Shown here one piece after another: positions 9,678 to 19,368 of a stretch of 64,000 nt of DNA (positions are counted from its first letter, which is position 1; each line of letters begins with the position of its first letter). The DNA is from Candidatus Liberibacter americanus str. Sao Paulo (lineage in GTDB: Bacteria; Pseudomonadota; Alphaproteobacteria; Rhizobiales; Rhizobiaceae). The position numbers and the translations under genes were made by a program. The notes under the pieces were generated by a model, which worked only from the letters and a program-made list of their open reading frames with translations, did not search any database and was not told where the DNA came from. Location of the stretch: NCBI RefSeq assembly GCF_000496595.1, contig NC_022793.1, forward strand, positions 496,001 through 560,000, written 5' to 3'.

Positions 9678-9720
9678 TTCTATAATATTTCTTCTTAAAT
9701 ATAATTTTTATAATAATTAC

Positions 9721-9758
9721 AACATTTGTTTACTGTATAAATACAGTAAACAAATGTT
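9721..9758. repeat. Perfect 18-bp palindrome downstream of the regulator gene
   Basis: AACATTTGTTTACTGTAT (9721-9738) and ATACAGTAAACAAATGTT (9741-9758) pair perfectly around two bases. It lies 43 bases after the regulator stop codon, between convergent genes. It shares the AGTAAAC/GTTTACT core with the inverted repeat at 8176-8215. There is no following T-tract, so an operator or a U-less terminator are both possible. Confidence 0.75.
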
Positions 9759-9823
9759 CATAGTATTGCAGGAATTTAGATGATGCAATGTTCATAAATT
9801 ACTATGAACTTGGCTTATTGGGA

Positions 9824-9857
9824 ATAATTAGCAATAAATGTTAGTATTGCTAATTAT
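9824..9857. repeat. 13-bp inverted repeat, possible bidirectional terminator
   Basis: ATAATTAGCAATA (9824-9836) and TATTGCTAATTAT (9845-9857) form a perfect 13-base stem with an 8-base loop between the convergent regulator gene and fumC. A smaller 7-base pair of arms (GTTCATA 9790-9796, TATGAAC 9803-9809) lies just before it. The convergent setting suggests transcription termination; the lack of a U-tract keeps this uncertain. Confidence 0.55.
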
Positions 9858-9953
9858 CTTTGATTGAATTTATATGCCAAAATTAGTTCCATATATCATA
9901 TATTTTAAATAATATAAAAATACTGGTTGAGAAAATTTACGTAAATTTTAAAT

Positions 9954-11345
9954 TTAACTAGGATAAAGCATATTTTCAGGTTTAACAATTAGATCGTACT
10001 CTGCATCAGAGACTAGTCCACTAGCTATAGCTTCTTCTTTTAATGTTGTTCCGTTAACATGAGCTTTTTTGGCTATCATAGCAGATTTATCATATCCTAT
10101 TTTAGATGTTAATGCAGTAACTAGCATCAATGATTTATTTAGAGAATTTTTGATGTTTTCTGTGCGTGCTTGGAGACCAGATATGCAGTTATTATCAAAA
10201 GATTCCACTGAGTCGCTTAAAAGTTGTATTGATTGCAGCGCATTATAAGCAATCATTGGCTTATAAACATTGAGTTCGAAATGTCCTTGAGTGTTAGCAA
10301 AGGTAATCGCTGCATGATTCCCAAAAATATGTGCACAAACTTGTGTTAAAGCTTCACACTGAGTTGGATTAACTTTTCCTGGCATGATAGATGATCCAGG
10401 TTCATTTTCAGGAAGTGCTAGCTCCCCAAGTCCAGAACGTGGGCCTGATCCTAGAAAACGAATATCATTTGCTATTTTAAAAATAGATGTAGCTGCTGTA
10501 TTTATTGCTCCATGACAAAAAGTAATGGCATCATGAGTGGCTAGTGCTTCAAATTTATTTGGTGCTGTGACGAATGGTAATCCTGTAATTTTTCTTATAT
10601 TTTTAGCAATTTTTTCAGCAAAGCCAACAGGAGAGTTAAGGCCAGTTCCTACTGCTGTGCCTCCTTGTGCTAGTTCATATAGACCACTTAAAGTCATTTC
10701 GATGCGTTTAATTGAGTTTTTTACTTGTGTAGCATAGCCTGAAAACTCTTGGCCTAAAGTTAAAGGAGTGGCGTCTTGAGTATGAGTTCTTCCTATTTTG
10801 ATAATATCTTGAAATTCAAATACTTTTTTTTGTAGAGACTCGTGTAATTTGCGAAGAGTTGGCAATAATCGATGATTTATTCGTTCTGCACATGCTATGT
10901 GTATTGCTGTTGGATACGTATCGTTTGATGATTGTGATAAATTAACATGATCATTGGGATGGACTGGGTCTTTTGAACCAATAATTCCTCCTAGTATTTC
11001 TATGGCGCGATTAGATATTACCTCGTTAACATTCATATTAGATTGGGTTCCGGAACCTGTCTGCCAAACAACCAAAGGAAAATGCTCATCCAATTTGCCG
11101 CTTATAACTTCTTCTGATGCTTTTATTATTGCTTTTCCAATTTTTGGATCAAGCTTTCCTAATTCCATATTAACATGTGCTGCTGCTTTTTTTATAATAC
11201 CGAGTGCGCGTATTATTGCGATTGGTTGTCTTTCATCTCCAATTTTAAAATTTTCTAAAGAACGTTGAGCTTGAGCTCCCCAGTAGCGACTTTCTTCCAC
11301 TTCAATAGTGCCAAAGCTATCTTTTTCAGTTCTAATATTGATCAT
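9954..11345 (-). CDS. fumC: Class II fumarate hydratase
   Basis: FumC interconverts fumarate and malate in the TCA cycle. The 463-residue length and the class II signature [13 protein letters not shown] (starting near residue 316) are standard. Other conserved blocks are present: [30 protein letters not shown] and [20 protein letters not shown]. The N-terminus [29 protein letters not shown] fits the family. It is transcribed alone on the minus strand; the 320-residue exported protein gene upstream is about 380 bases away. Confidence 0.97.
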   Translation of the reverse strand: MINIRTEKDSFGTIEVEESRYWGAQAQRSLENFKIGDERQPIAIIRALGIIKKAAAHVNMELGKLDPKIGKAIIKASEEVISGKLDEHFPLVVWQTGSGTQSNMNVNEVISNRAIEILGGIIGSKDPVHPNDHVNLSQSSNDTYPTAIHIACAERINHRLLPTLRKLHESLQKKVFEFQDIIKIGRTHTQDATPLTLGQEFSGYATQVKNSIKRIEMTLSGLYELAQGGTAVGTGLNSPVGFAEKIAKNIRKITGLPFVTAPNKFEALATHDAITFCHGAINTAATSIFKIANDIRFLGSGPRSGLGELALPENEPGSSIMPGKVNPTQCEALTQVCAHIFGNHAAITFANTQGHFELNVYKPMIAYNALQSIQLLSDSVESFDNNCISGLQARTENIKNSLNKSLMLVTALTSKIGYDKSAMIAKKAHVNGTTLKEEAIASGLVSDAEYDLIVKPENMLYPS

Positions 11346-11722
11346 TTTTATTATTTTCTTTCATGGATATTAGTTAACAAATTGCATAACGAATAAGATT
11401 TATTATAAGCTTTGATTGAGGTGAATTCAATTAATTTGATATTATCAATATTTGATTATTATAAGAATAATTTTGACCTTATTTATATAAATTAGCTTGC
11501 ATTCACTAAATTGGAATTATTATTTTTGATAAAAGCATAAATACAAATATTAACTAATATTTGTATTATAAAATTTATTATAATATCTTTTATGAAGAGT
11601 TGGTATATTAATAATATATAATTTATATCATTAATGATCATTTCATAACTATATTATTGTCTTGTTGATTAGTTGTGTTATTGTATAAATTATTGATTAT
11701 AATGCTATTATATGGTTTATTA
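11346..11722. other. Intergenic region with one palindrome
   Basis: About 380 bases of AT-rich DNA between the exported-protein gene and fumC, both on the minus strand. It contains the hairpin at 11540-11567 and presumably the fumC promoter. No small coding region was found. Confidence 0.5.
11540..11567 (-). terminator. Perfect palindrome, possible terminator of the exported-protein gene
   Basis: AATACAAATATTA (11540-11552) and TAATATTTGTATT (11555-11567) pair perfectly. On the minus strand the hairpin lies about 155 bases after the stop codon of the 320-residue protein gene and is followed by TATGCTTTTATC. The stem contains few G or C, so it would be a weak terminator; an operator for fumC is the alternative. 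Confidence 0.35.
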
Positions 11723-12685
11723 TTATAATAACTTATCCATTCTTCCTTGGCGCATTATGATTTCTACTAACATTTTCTTCCCAGATACTACTGAAAATTC
11801 TCGGTAGTAATTCCTATCTTTATTCCTAGCAACTGCAATATAATCTCCTTCTGCTAGGATCATTGATGGGGAAGCTTTAATACTTTCTCCGACCGTATCT
11901 CCGCTATCTGTTGATATTAGCCATGCTGTATCGGCAATTGCTTCTCCTTTTTCTTCTGCAACAAGTTTAAATTCTACTTTAGCCGCTTTATTTTGAATGC
12001 TGACATCAATAATTTTTCCAGCCTCTAATTTAATAACAGTGCTAACTAATGCATTATAATTTCCGTATTTAGAAGTTATTTGATAGTTACCTGCGCTTAA
12101 TCTTATTAGTGTTTTAGATTTTATTTTATCGGCGATAATTATAGGTTTTTTATTGGGATTTGCATAAATAGAGAATGTGAGATCATCATCTGTAATAAAT
12201 GAATTTGCTTCGTATACGCTGTGAAGACGCAATCCTCCTGCATTGAGTACAAAAACGTGATTTCGTTGTTTTTCTTTTGGATTTATTTTTACTCTTTTGA
12301 CCACTCCAGAATGGCCAAAAGAGGCGCTAATTAGGTACTCTCCTGGAAAAAGTTCAAACGATTCTTTTCCTCCTACTGATTTTTTTATCAATGATATTAA
12401 GCCGTCTTTATTGAGAGAAGGATCAAAGACATGCCAAGAAACTCCCGTATTTATAGGTTGGCTATTTTCTGTTAATCTTGCTTCAAGAGTGACTTCTTGC
12501 AATGGTAATATTCTTTTGCCTCTAGATGCATCCTTATAAATTATAGATGTTTTATGCGTTGTATTAGTATTGTCTTCTTTTGCATATGATGGGAAAGAAT
12601 ATATTGATATTAGAATAATGCTTATAATCTGATTATATAAAGATAAGCTGTTTCTTATTATTTTAGATGATGAATGTAATATCAT
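11723..12685 (-). CDS. Exported protein of unknown function
   Basis: A 320-residue protein with an N-terminal hydrophobic signal (about residues 18-35, ending SFPSYA) and a soluble remainder predicted to lie in the periplasm. The mature part shows repeated beta-strand-like segments of about 80-90 residues, each with a pattern such as FPGEYLISASFG, SAGNYQITSKYG and AEGDYIAVARNK. This suggests three related carboxypeptidase-regulatory-like or immunoglobulin-like modules. Similar exported proteins occur near fumC in rhizobia, as far as I recall. It has no catalytic motif that I recognise. Function unknown; it may be a cell-envelope or adhesion-related protein. Confidence 0.75.
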   Translation of the reverse strand: MILHSSSKIIRNSLSLYNQIISIILISIYSFPSYAKEDNTNTTHKTSIIYKDASRGKRILPLQEVTLEARLTENSQPINTGVSWHVFDPSLNKDGLISLIKKSVGGKESFELFPGEYLISASFGHSGVVKRVKINPKEKQRNHVFVLNAGGLRLHSVYEANSFITDDDLTFSIYANPNKKPIIIADKIKSKTLIRLSAGNYQITSKYGNYNALVSTVIKLEAGKIIDVSIQNKAAKVEFKLVAEEKGEAIADTAWLISTDSGDTVGESIKASPSMILAEGDYIAVARNKDRNYYREFSVVSGKKMLVEIIMRQGRMDKLL

Positions 12686-13411
12686 TTACTGTATCAATTT
12701 AAGTTTGAATTATCCGATGCTTTTCAATTATACTATACATTCTATAAAATATATACACCATTATACTGCATCTGCATACTGCTTTCTTCGGTAATTTTTG
12801 ATGTATTTGTTTCTGAAAATATATCTTAATTAATTTAATTTTTATCTGTTTTTTATAGATCGTTCCTTTAAGTGATTAGATACTATGGAACATATGAGCA
12901 TAATGATAATGGTTAATAATAATATTTCAAATATTTTTAATATTTAAATTGCAAATATATCTACATAAAATTTTATTTTTATATAAATATATTTTTTTCA
13001 ATTATAGGGTATAAGATATATACATCTAGTATATATAAATATAATATATCTTGGTATTGTCTATATTATTTGGTATATTTATGAGAAGACTAGTTATAAA
13101 TCTTGAATTATTTTTTAGTATGGAATTAATTGACTATTAGACACAGTTTTTTTACCCATTCATTGGGTTTTATTTGTAATCATTGTTGTATTATTTTTTA
13201 TATTAATAATGTTACTATATGTAATATTATATATATATGGCTTTTAATAATATGGTAATTATATTATATTTATCGAGAATAGGGGCTATTTTTTAATCTA
13301 TTTAGCGATTATTGTTTATATAAATCATTTACTATTTTTATAGTTTGATTGTTATTTAATTATTACAAATTAAAAATTGTATTAATTGTTTTTAATGAGA
13401 TTTTATGATTA
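12686..13411. other. 726-base AT-rich intergenic region
   Basis: No coding region, RNA gene or strong repeat is visible here. A short hairpin, ACCCA with TGGGT, near 13155-13170 is followed by TTTATTTG and might be a weak plus-strand terminator, but no gene that would need it precedes it. The stretch looks like decayed former coding sequence. Confidence 0.5.
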
Positions 13412-13702
13412 ATGTTTGATTTTATCTTAAGGAAAATAGAGTTTTCTTTTCATAGCATTTCTGAGAATTTGCCGACAATCGGTTTTTTGAGTTTTATTTT
13501 AATATACGCTCTTGTTTATTCACTGATTATAGCAACTTGGAAATACAGGGTTAACAAACATCCTAAGTTGGATTTGCTAGCTTCTATGATTTGTGGATTA
13601 CTAATGTCAGTACTGATTTTTCTATCTTTTATAATCATACAAAACAAATCAGTTAATAGAAAAACACCTTATCTGCCTACAAATATTTCTACTCATAAAT
13701 AA
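13412..13702 (+). CDS. Small membrane protein, unknown function
   Basis: A 96-residue ORF with two hydrophobic segments (about residues 23-42 and 56-76) separated by a short basic loop with KYRVNKHPKLD, and polar ends. This two-helix hairpin design and the more balanced composition of its loops argue for a real gene. It begins with ATG; the preceding bases give no strong ribosome site. I recognise no family. It stands alone between two long gaps, converging on rpmJ. Confidence 0.55.
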   Translation: MFDFILRKIEFSFHSISENLPTIGFLSFILIYALVYSLIIATWKYRVNKHPKLDLLASMICGLLMSVLIFLSFIIIQNKSVNRKTPYLPTNISTHK

Positions 13703-14080
13703 TTATATTTTCCAAATAAAACCATGAAAATTAACATATAATATTTATACTTTTATCGGATTTATCCTCAAAAGATACAAATAGCTAACAAAGCATAATC
13801 AGTATAATAAATTTATATAAAAAGTAATTACGACACCATCATATAGTTTTAACTAATCGCAGAACAATCTTTAGATGTCATTTAATAGTTTTAAAAATCA
13901 CATCAAATTTCATAGACTTGATTTAATTCATCTTATGGCCTGTGTATAAATTTATATTTATCATTGTTACAATCCAACAAACGATAATCTTGCCAATTGT
14001 TTTATATAATATAACACGTAAAAACTAGTAAGTCATAAAAAATAAATTTGACCATCGTTTATCGCATATTATTTAAATAA
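13703..14080. other. Intergenic region between convergent genes
   Basis: About 380 bases between the small membrane protein gene and rpmJ, which converge on it. I see no gene, tRNA or clear terminator hairpin. Confidence 0.45.
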
Positions 14081-14206
14081 CTATCCTTGTCTAACTTTGT
14101 AACGCGGATTAAGCTTATTAATAACATAAATTTTATTTTTGCGACGCACTAATCTGTTTTCACGATGACGCGTCTTAAGCACTCGCAAAGAGTTTCTTAT
14201 TTTCAC
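14081..14206 (-). CDS. rpmJ: 50S ribosomal protein L36
   Basis: A 41-residue, strongly basic protein: [14 protein letters not shown] at the start and [12 protein letters not shown] at the end. It is the cysteine-free 41-residue form of L36 used by many alphaproteobacteria, a structural part of the large ribosomal subunit. The start is GTG at 14206 with GGAG about 7 bases upstream. Its position next to purK and purE is the usual rhizobial arrangement. Confidence 0.95.
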   Translation of the reverse strand: MKIRNSLRVLKTRHRENRLVRRKNKIYVINKLNPRYKVRQG

Positions 14207-14330
14207 AATTACCACTCCAGAGAAACAACTAATCAATAGGCAACATAACTATCTTTTTTTTGTTTTTAAGTCAATAGATTTAAGTCAACTATAATATATT
14301 TTATAAGTTATGTAATAGAATAATTTATAG

Positions 14331-15392
14331 TTAATTTTTAGGTAATATCTGTGTGACATGGCCCATTTTTCTTTTCGGCAATGCTTTTGATTTTCCGTAA
14401 ATATGGATTAAGCTTGCATTACATTTAAGCCATTTATCTATTTGTGTTATCTCAAATCCTAGCAAATTATGCATTACACAGTTTGAGTGTCGATAGGGAT
14501 TGATAATGGGAAGATGTGAAATGCTACGAATGTGTTGTTCAAATTGAGAAATAGTACAAGCTGCTTCCGTCCAATGTCCAGAATTGTGTACTCTGGGCGC
14601 CATTTCATTCACAATAATTTGTTCATCATGTGTGACAAAAAACTCAACACAAAGAACTCCAATATAATTTAGTAAATTTAAAATCTTTTCTGTTGCATTT
14701 TGAGCTAGATCTGATGTTTTTATGCTAATATTAGCTGGAACTATAGATTTATGTAATATTCCATCAATATGTTGGTTCTCTATTGGATCATAAATGCATA
14801 TAGATCCATCAGTTGCACGTGCTGCAATAATTGAAATTTCTTTTTCAAATTTTATAAAATTTTCAAAGATAAGATGATTATTGCCTAGAAGAGAGTAAAG
14901 GTTATCAATAGGGTCACCTGGATTATATGTTTTTTGTCCTTTGCCGTCATATCCCATGCGCCGAGTTTTTAGTATTCCTTTTTCTGTAGTTTTAGATATA
15001 ACATTTGATAGTTCTTTTTGGGAATTAATTTCATAAAAAGTTGCTGTATTAAGTCCGGCATCTTGAAAAAATCTCTTTTCATATAAACGATCTTGCGCAA
15101 TCATAATCGCATTTGATGATGGATATACAGGTCGTATCTTAGAGAGATATTCAATTGATTCTATCGGAATATTCTCAGATTCATATGTTATATAATCGCA
15201 AAGGCTGGCAATATCATTTAATGCTTCTATATTATTGTGGTTCTCTATAATTTGCCTTTTGGCAACCTGATTTGCTGGGCATTTATTGTTAGGATCTAGA
15301 ATAATTACGTTAAAACCTAGTCTAGCAGCAGCCATAGATAACATGCGTGCTAACTGTCCTCCTCCTATGATCCCAATAGTTTTTTGTTTCAT
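14331..15392 (-). CDS. purK: N5-carboxyaminoimidazole ribonucleotide synthase
   Basis: PurK carboxylates aminoimidazole ribonucleotide with ATP and bicarbonate in purine synthesis, handing its product to PurE. The true start is the ATG at 15392, which gives [18 protein letters not shown] with the nucleotide-binding glycine motif at the very N-terminus and overlaps the purE stop in an ATGA; the reading frame extends 18 codons further up but those lie inside purE. ATP-grasp motifs [10 protein letters not shown] and [17 protein letters not shown] are present. The length of about 353 residues is normal. Confidence 0.96.
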   Translation of the reverse strand: MKQKTIGIIGGGQLARMLSMAAARLGFNVIILDPNNKCPANQVAKRQIIENHNNIEALNDIASLCDYITYESENIPIESIEYLSKIRPVYPSSNAIMIAQDRLYEKRFFQDAGLNTATFYEINSQKELSNVISKTTEKGILKTRRMGYDGKGQKTYNPGDPIDNLYSLLGNNHLIFENFIKFEKEISIIAARATDGSICIYDPIENQHIDGILHKSIVPANISIKTSDLAQNATEKILNLLNYIGVLCVEFFVTHDEQIIVNEMAPRVHNSGHWTEAACTISQFEQHIRSISHLPIINPYRHSNCVMHNLLGFEITQIDKWLKCNASLIHIYGKSKALPKRKMGHVTQILPKN

Positions 15393-15886
15393 ATTGAAAA
15401 ATCCTTGGGATAATTGGAAACAGATGATGTTTGTTGATTTCTCCAATCGTCTAAGCGTTCAGTAAGATTTTCATCGCTTAGTGCAAGTATTGCAATTGCT
15501 AGTAGGGCGGCATTAATTGCTCCAGATTTTCCAATAGCCATAGTTCCTACTGGGATGCCTGTAGGCATTTGCACTATCGATAAAAGACTATCTAATCCTC
15601 TTAGAGCCTGCGACATTATTGGGACACCTAAAACAGGAATAGATGTCATAGACGCCAACATGCCAGGGAGATGTGCGGCTCCACCAGCTCCTGCAATTAT
15701 CAACTTAAATCCTTCAAAGCGTGCATTATTAGAAAATTCTATTAATCTATTAGGAGTACGATGGGCTGAGATAATGCGTGCTTCATAATCAACTCCTATT
15801 GTATCCAACATGTCTGCTGTATGTTTCATGATTTTCCAGTCAGATTGGCTTCCCATAATAATGGCAATAGGTGGTGCTATACTCAT
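15389..15886 (-). CDS. purE: N5-carboxyaminoimidazole ribonucleotide mutase
   Basis: PurE shifts the carboxyl group of N5-CAIR to form CAIR. The 165-residue protein has [28 protein letters not shown] with the catalytic histidine, and [15 protein letters not shown], all diagnostic of class I PurE. AGGAG lies just upstream of the ATG at 15886. purK follows with a 4-base ATGA overlap, so the two subunits are translationally coupled and transcribed together. Confidence 0.97.
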   Translation of the reverse strand: MSIAPPIAIIMGSQSDWKIMKHTADMLDTIGVDYEARIISAHRTPNRLIEFSNNARFEGFKLIIAGAGGAAHLPGMLASMTSIPVLGVPIMSQALRGLDSLLSIVQMPTGIPVGTMAIGKSGAINAALLAIAILALSDENLTERLDDWRNQQTSSVSNYPKDFSI

Positions 15887-16426
15887 AAAATTGCTCCTTT
15901 TATGTGATTATTTAAGCAATAACTTGCTATTTTTAAACAGACAAGCGTCAGTAAATATTTCATTTTATTGATGTGTGACGGATATTAGTGTTTTAAAATA
16001 CAATGTTAAGTCTTTTCAGAAGATATTTCCATGTCAAATATGGAATAGATTAAATGCTACTAGTTTATTGTTAATGTATATCTGCTGATTGAATTGATTG
16101 TTATGATTATTTTTAACTCTCATGTTTTTCTTTTATATTACAATTTTAGACCATAGTATTTTAAATTTGGATTATTTTTTAACAATTATTAAAAAATAAT
16201 GTAGATTATTAATATATTGATTAATACAGGATTATTTTTAATTATTAATGATTCAATTATCCGTATTTGTGCAACATTCTATTATAATATATTTGATAGT
16301 GCATTATATATCATCTTAACAATAGATAATACTGTTAAAAGTTATGTTTTTGATTGTTATATACGAAATTTTTCCTTATATATTATGCCTTGGACTTAAA
16401 TAATTAGATAAAAAAGAGAATAAAAC
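15887..16426. other. Divergent intergenic region purE/suhB
   Basis: 540 AT-rich bases between the divergent purE and suhB. There is a 60-codon open frame at 16217-16399, but its composition is what random AT-rich DNA gives and it has no ribosome site. No RNA gene or firm promoter was found. Confidence 0.5.
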
Positions 16427-17212
16427 ATGCCTAGATCTGCGCTTCTTAATGTTATGGTAGAAGCTGCTTTAAAAGCAGGAAGGTCCTTATTACGTGATTT
16501 TGGCGATGTTCAGAATTTACAGATATCTCTTAAAGGTCCAGCTGATTTTGTAACTCAAGCTGATTTAAAGTCTCAAGAGATCATTTATCAACAGCTGTCT
16601 CATGCTCGTCCTAACTATGGATTTTGTGGCGAGGAAGGGGAATATATTCGGGGGAAAGATAGTAATGTTCGTTGGATTGTTGATCCGTTAGATGGAACAA
16701 CTAATTTTCTTCATGCTATCCCGCATTTTTGTGTTTCCATTGCTTTAGAGCGTAATAATGAAATAGTAGCTAGTGTTATTTTTAGCCCTATAACAGATGA
16801 ATTATACACTGCAGAACGTGGGAGTGGAGCTTTTTTAAATGACCGTCGGATACGTGTTGCTTCTCGCCGTATGCTATCTAAATCTGTGATTTGTTGTGGC
16901 ATCCCGCATCTAGGTTTTGATAAAAAAGATGATTTTATCGTTATATTGCGTCGTATTATGGATAGGGTTGCTGGCGTTCGTCGTTTTGGTGCAGCAGCTC
17001 TTGATTTGGCTTATATTGCGGCAGGTAGGTTCGATGGTTTTTGGGAGGTTGGATTGTCTCCTTGGGATATGGCAGCAGGAATTATGCTTATTCGTGAAGC
17101 AGGTGGGTTAGCCACTGATTTTTCGGGTGGAAATATGATGTTTGAAACTAAGAGCATAGTAGCCGGAAACAGCTATATACATAAAGAGATATTGAGAATA
17201 GTTGGCAATTAA
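16427..17212 (+). CDS. suhB: Inositol-1-monophosphatase family protein
   Basis: A 261-residue Mg-dependent phosphatase of the inositol monophosphatase/SuhB family. The metal-binding blocks are complete: GEEGEYI (about residues 65-71), WIVDPLDGTTNFLHAIPHF (about 84-102) and the C-terminal WEVGLSPWDMAAGIMLIREAGG. In bacteria SuhB can also contact the transcription machinery with NusA in rRNA antitermination, but that role cannot be read from sequence here. A purine-rich AGAG lies about 10 bases before the ATG. It appears to be a single-gene unit. Confidence 0.93.
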   Translation: MPRSALLNVMVEAALKAGRSLLRDFGDVQNLQISLKGPADFVTQADLKSQEIIYQQLSHARPNYGFCGEEGEYIRGKDSNVRWIVDPLDGTTNFLHAIPHFCVSIALERNNEIVASVIFSPITDELYTAERGSGAFLNDRRIRVASRRMLSKSVICCGIPHLGFDKKDDFIVILRRIMDRVAGVRRFGAAALDLAYIAAGRFDGFWEVGLSPWDMAAGIMLIREAGGLATDFSGGNMMFETKSIVAGNSYIHKEILRIVGN

Positions 17213-17519
17213 TAAAGTTATAAATTGTTTTATATTTCGTATATTGAGTCTCATTTTCTCTCAAATACTACGATAATATAGTTATTATCATAATATAATT
17301 AAGGGTGTATTATGGTCGTATTTTGGCTATAAATAGCTTGTAGATATGACTTATCTAATTATTATATGATTATTGCTAAGATTAAATATCGATCTTGTCT
17401 TAGATAATAGGTATTATGAGATTTAGGATGATTTTAGTTCATAAATTAATTACATATGAGTATACTTTTTAGTATTTCAAAGCTATTTGTTTTATATTTT
17501 CCTTTGAATGTCGTGTAGA
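17213..17519. other. Intergenic region after suhB
   Basis: About 300 bases with only a short GATAATA/TATTATC inverted repeat near 17271-17290. No gene is visible; part of it may be the eroded 5' end of the NYN-domain pseudogene that follows. Confidence 0.4.
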
Positions 17520-17838
17520 GTATATCCCCGTCTACTTTAACAAATTTTTAGATGTTGAGGAAATTTTATTTTCTATATTTAAAGCTGTTATTTAGTTTTA
17601 TACTGCTGTTATTGTTGGAGATGCAGAACAACAATATTCGCCTTTACATCCTTTGCTTGATTGGTTGCACTATAACGGGTTCAAAGTCGTCGCAAAAAAT
17701 GCAAAAGAATTTACGGATTCTACAGGACGAAAAAAAATTAAAACAAGTATGGAAATTGAATTAGCAGTTGATGCTTTTGAAAAATCTCAGGGAGTTGATA
17801 GTCTTGTAATATTTTCAGGGGATAATGTTGTTATTTAG
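17520..17838 (+). pseudogene. LabA-type NYN-domain protein (broken)
   Basis: A remnant of a LabA/DUF88 NYN-domain gene, a PIN-like putative RNase family. One frame from about 17520 reads LDVEEILFSIFKAVI, a TAG stop, then FYTAVIVGDAEQQYSPLHPLLDWL, HYNGFKVVAKNAKEF, TSMEIELAVDAF and SLVIFSGDNVVI, before ending at 17838. Intact homologs carry the catalytic continuation FSGDGDF followed by about 80 more residues, absent here, and an N-terminal DGANLY block, also absent. The inactivation therefore includes an internal stop and losses at both ends. Reading based on recalled family motifs. Confidence 0.8.
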
Positions 17839-18192
17839 TTTTATACTAATGAAATAAAGCAATATATCGTTTGTTGATATGTTGTATACTCTATATATGA
17901 ATCAATGCTTTATTATTATCTTAATATTATAATTTGCCCTTTATTAAATTAATTTAAAAAATTTTATGCGCGTAAGACGCGTAATAACATGGTGGTGAAA
18001 AAATTAAGTTGATCGTTAATCTAAATCAAATTCATAAATATGAAGCTTGATTATTATTCTTATATGAATGATAATGCGGCAGCTTTTGGTGTATAAATTT
18101 AATTATTCATTGTTTGATTTTCTTTTAAGCATTGTTTGATTTGCTTTTAAGTATGTAGTTAATTGTTAATATGTATTATGCGTTGACGTATT
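17839..18192. other. Intergenic region upstream of serC
   Basis: 354 bases between the NYN pseudogene and serC. It holds a small GC-rich hairpin (GCGCG..CGCG near 17968-17980) and the 22-base tandem repeat at 18108-18151. No coding region. Confidence 0.5.
18108..18151. repeat. 22-bp tandem duplication upstream of serC
   Basis: Two adjacent 22-base units (18108-18129 and 18130-18151) beginning CATTGTTTGATTT and ending CTTTTAAG differ at one base. They end about 40 bases before the serC start codon at 18193, so they may lie in its leader or promoter. Confidence 0.8.
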
Positions 18193-19368
18193 ATGTTAGA
18201 TGTATTTAAGCCACAATCTAAGCCTGTTCGTCCTTTTTTTTCTTCTGGTCCTTGCGCGAAGCGTCCGGGATGGTCTATTGGCGATTTAAAAGGAGCGTTG
18301 CTTAACCGATCTCACAGATCTGCTCTAGGAAAAGACAAGATTAGGCGTGCAATAGAGTTTACGCGTGATGTTTTATCTGTCCCATCAGATTATCGTATTG
18401 CTATAGTTCCTGCTTCTGATACTGGAGCTGTTGAAATGGCTTTGTGGTCTTTGCTTGGTCCTCGTGGAGTTGATGTTCTTGCGTGGGAAAGTTTTGGAGC
18501 TGGTTGGATTGCAGATATTCGGATGTTAGAGATTGATGATGTGCGAGAATTTACTGCTCCTTACGGCCATCTACCAGACTTTTCTAAAGTAAACTTTAAT
18601 AGAGATGTGGTTTTTGTTTGGAATGGCACAACTTCTGGTGTATGCGTGCCTGATGCTGAATTTATTCCAGAATCCAGAGATGGTTTGGTGATATGTGATG
18701 CTACTTCTGCAGTTTTTGCGCAAAAAGTTGATTTAAAAAAATTGGATGTTACTACTTTTTCTGCACAGAAAGTTTTGGGTGGAGAAGCTGGATTTGGTGT
18801 TATTATATTATCCCCGCGTTCTGTTGAACGTCTTGAAAATTATATCCCTGCTAGGCCATTGCCCAAAATTTTTCGCATGACTAAGGATGGTAGGATTAAT
18901 GAGGAGCTATTCTCAGGGCACACAATAAATACTCCTTCGTTGCTATGTATAGAAGATTATATTGATGCGTTGCTTTGGGTTAAAAAAATAGGTGGAGTTG
19001 ATGCTACGATTGAACGATGCAATGAAAATTCTGCTGTGTTATTTGATTTTATACATAAAAATGATTGGATTGATAATTTAGCAGTTGATTTGAAGACTCG
19101 TTCTAATACCTCTGTTTGTATGAAAATTATTGATCCTGATATTTTGTCTCTTGGCATAGATTCTCAAACAGCTTTTGCTAAATCTATAGTTTCTGTTTTG
19201 GAAAATGAAGAGGTTGCATATGATATTGGCTCATATCGCGATGCTCCTTCAGGATTACGTATTTGGGTAGGAGCTACTATCTCTAAAGAAGATCTTATAT
19301 TGCTTTGTGATTGGCTAAAGTGGGCATTCTATTTTCAGAAAAGTGCTTTTTTGCGAGCTTTTTCTTGA
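18193..19368 (+). CDS. serC: Phosphoserine aminotransferase
   Basis: SerC transaminates 3-phosphohydroxypyruvate to phosphoserine in serine synthesis and also serves pyridoxine synthesis. The 391-residue protein is of the alphaproteobacterial type, opening PFFSSGPCAKRPGWS. K193 in TTFSAQKVLGGEAG is the expected PLP-binding lysine, and VICDATSAVFA lies upstream of it. The C-terminal SYRDAPSGLRIWVGATI fits. serA, which often follows serC in rhizobia, is not here: mnmA comes next after about 220 bases. Confidence 0.95.
   Translation: MLDVFKPQSKPVRPFFSSGPCAKRPGWSIGDLKGALLNRSHRSALGKDKIRRAIEFTRDVLSVPSDYRIAIVPASDTGAVEMALWSLLGPRGVDVLAWESFGAGWIADIRMLEIDDVREFTAPYGHLPDFSKVNFNRDVVFVWNGTTSGVCVPDAEFIPESRDGLVICDATSAVFAQKVDLKKLDVTTFSAQKVLGGEAGFGVIILSPRSVERLENYIPARPLPKIFRMTKDGRINEELFSGHTINTPSLLCIEDYIDALLWVKKIGGVDATIERCNENSAVLFDFIHKNDWIDNLAVDLKTRSNTSVCMKIIDPDILSLGIDSQTAFAKSIVSVLENEEVAYDIGSYRDAPSGLRIWVGATISKEDLILLCDWLKWAFYFQKSAFLRAFS

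Noticed and set aside
16217..16399. 60-codon open frame upstream of suhB
   Set aside because: Composition is isoleucine, tyrosine and asparagine rich as expected from random AT-rich DNA, there is no ribosome site, and no family pattern.
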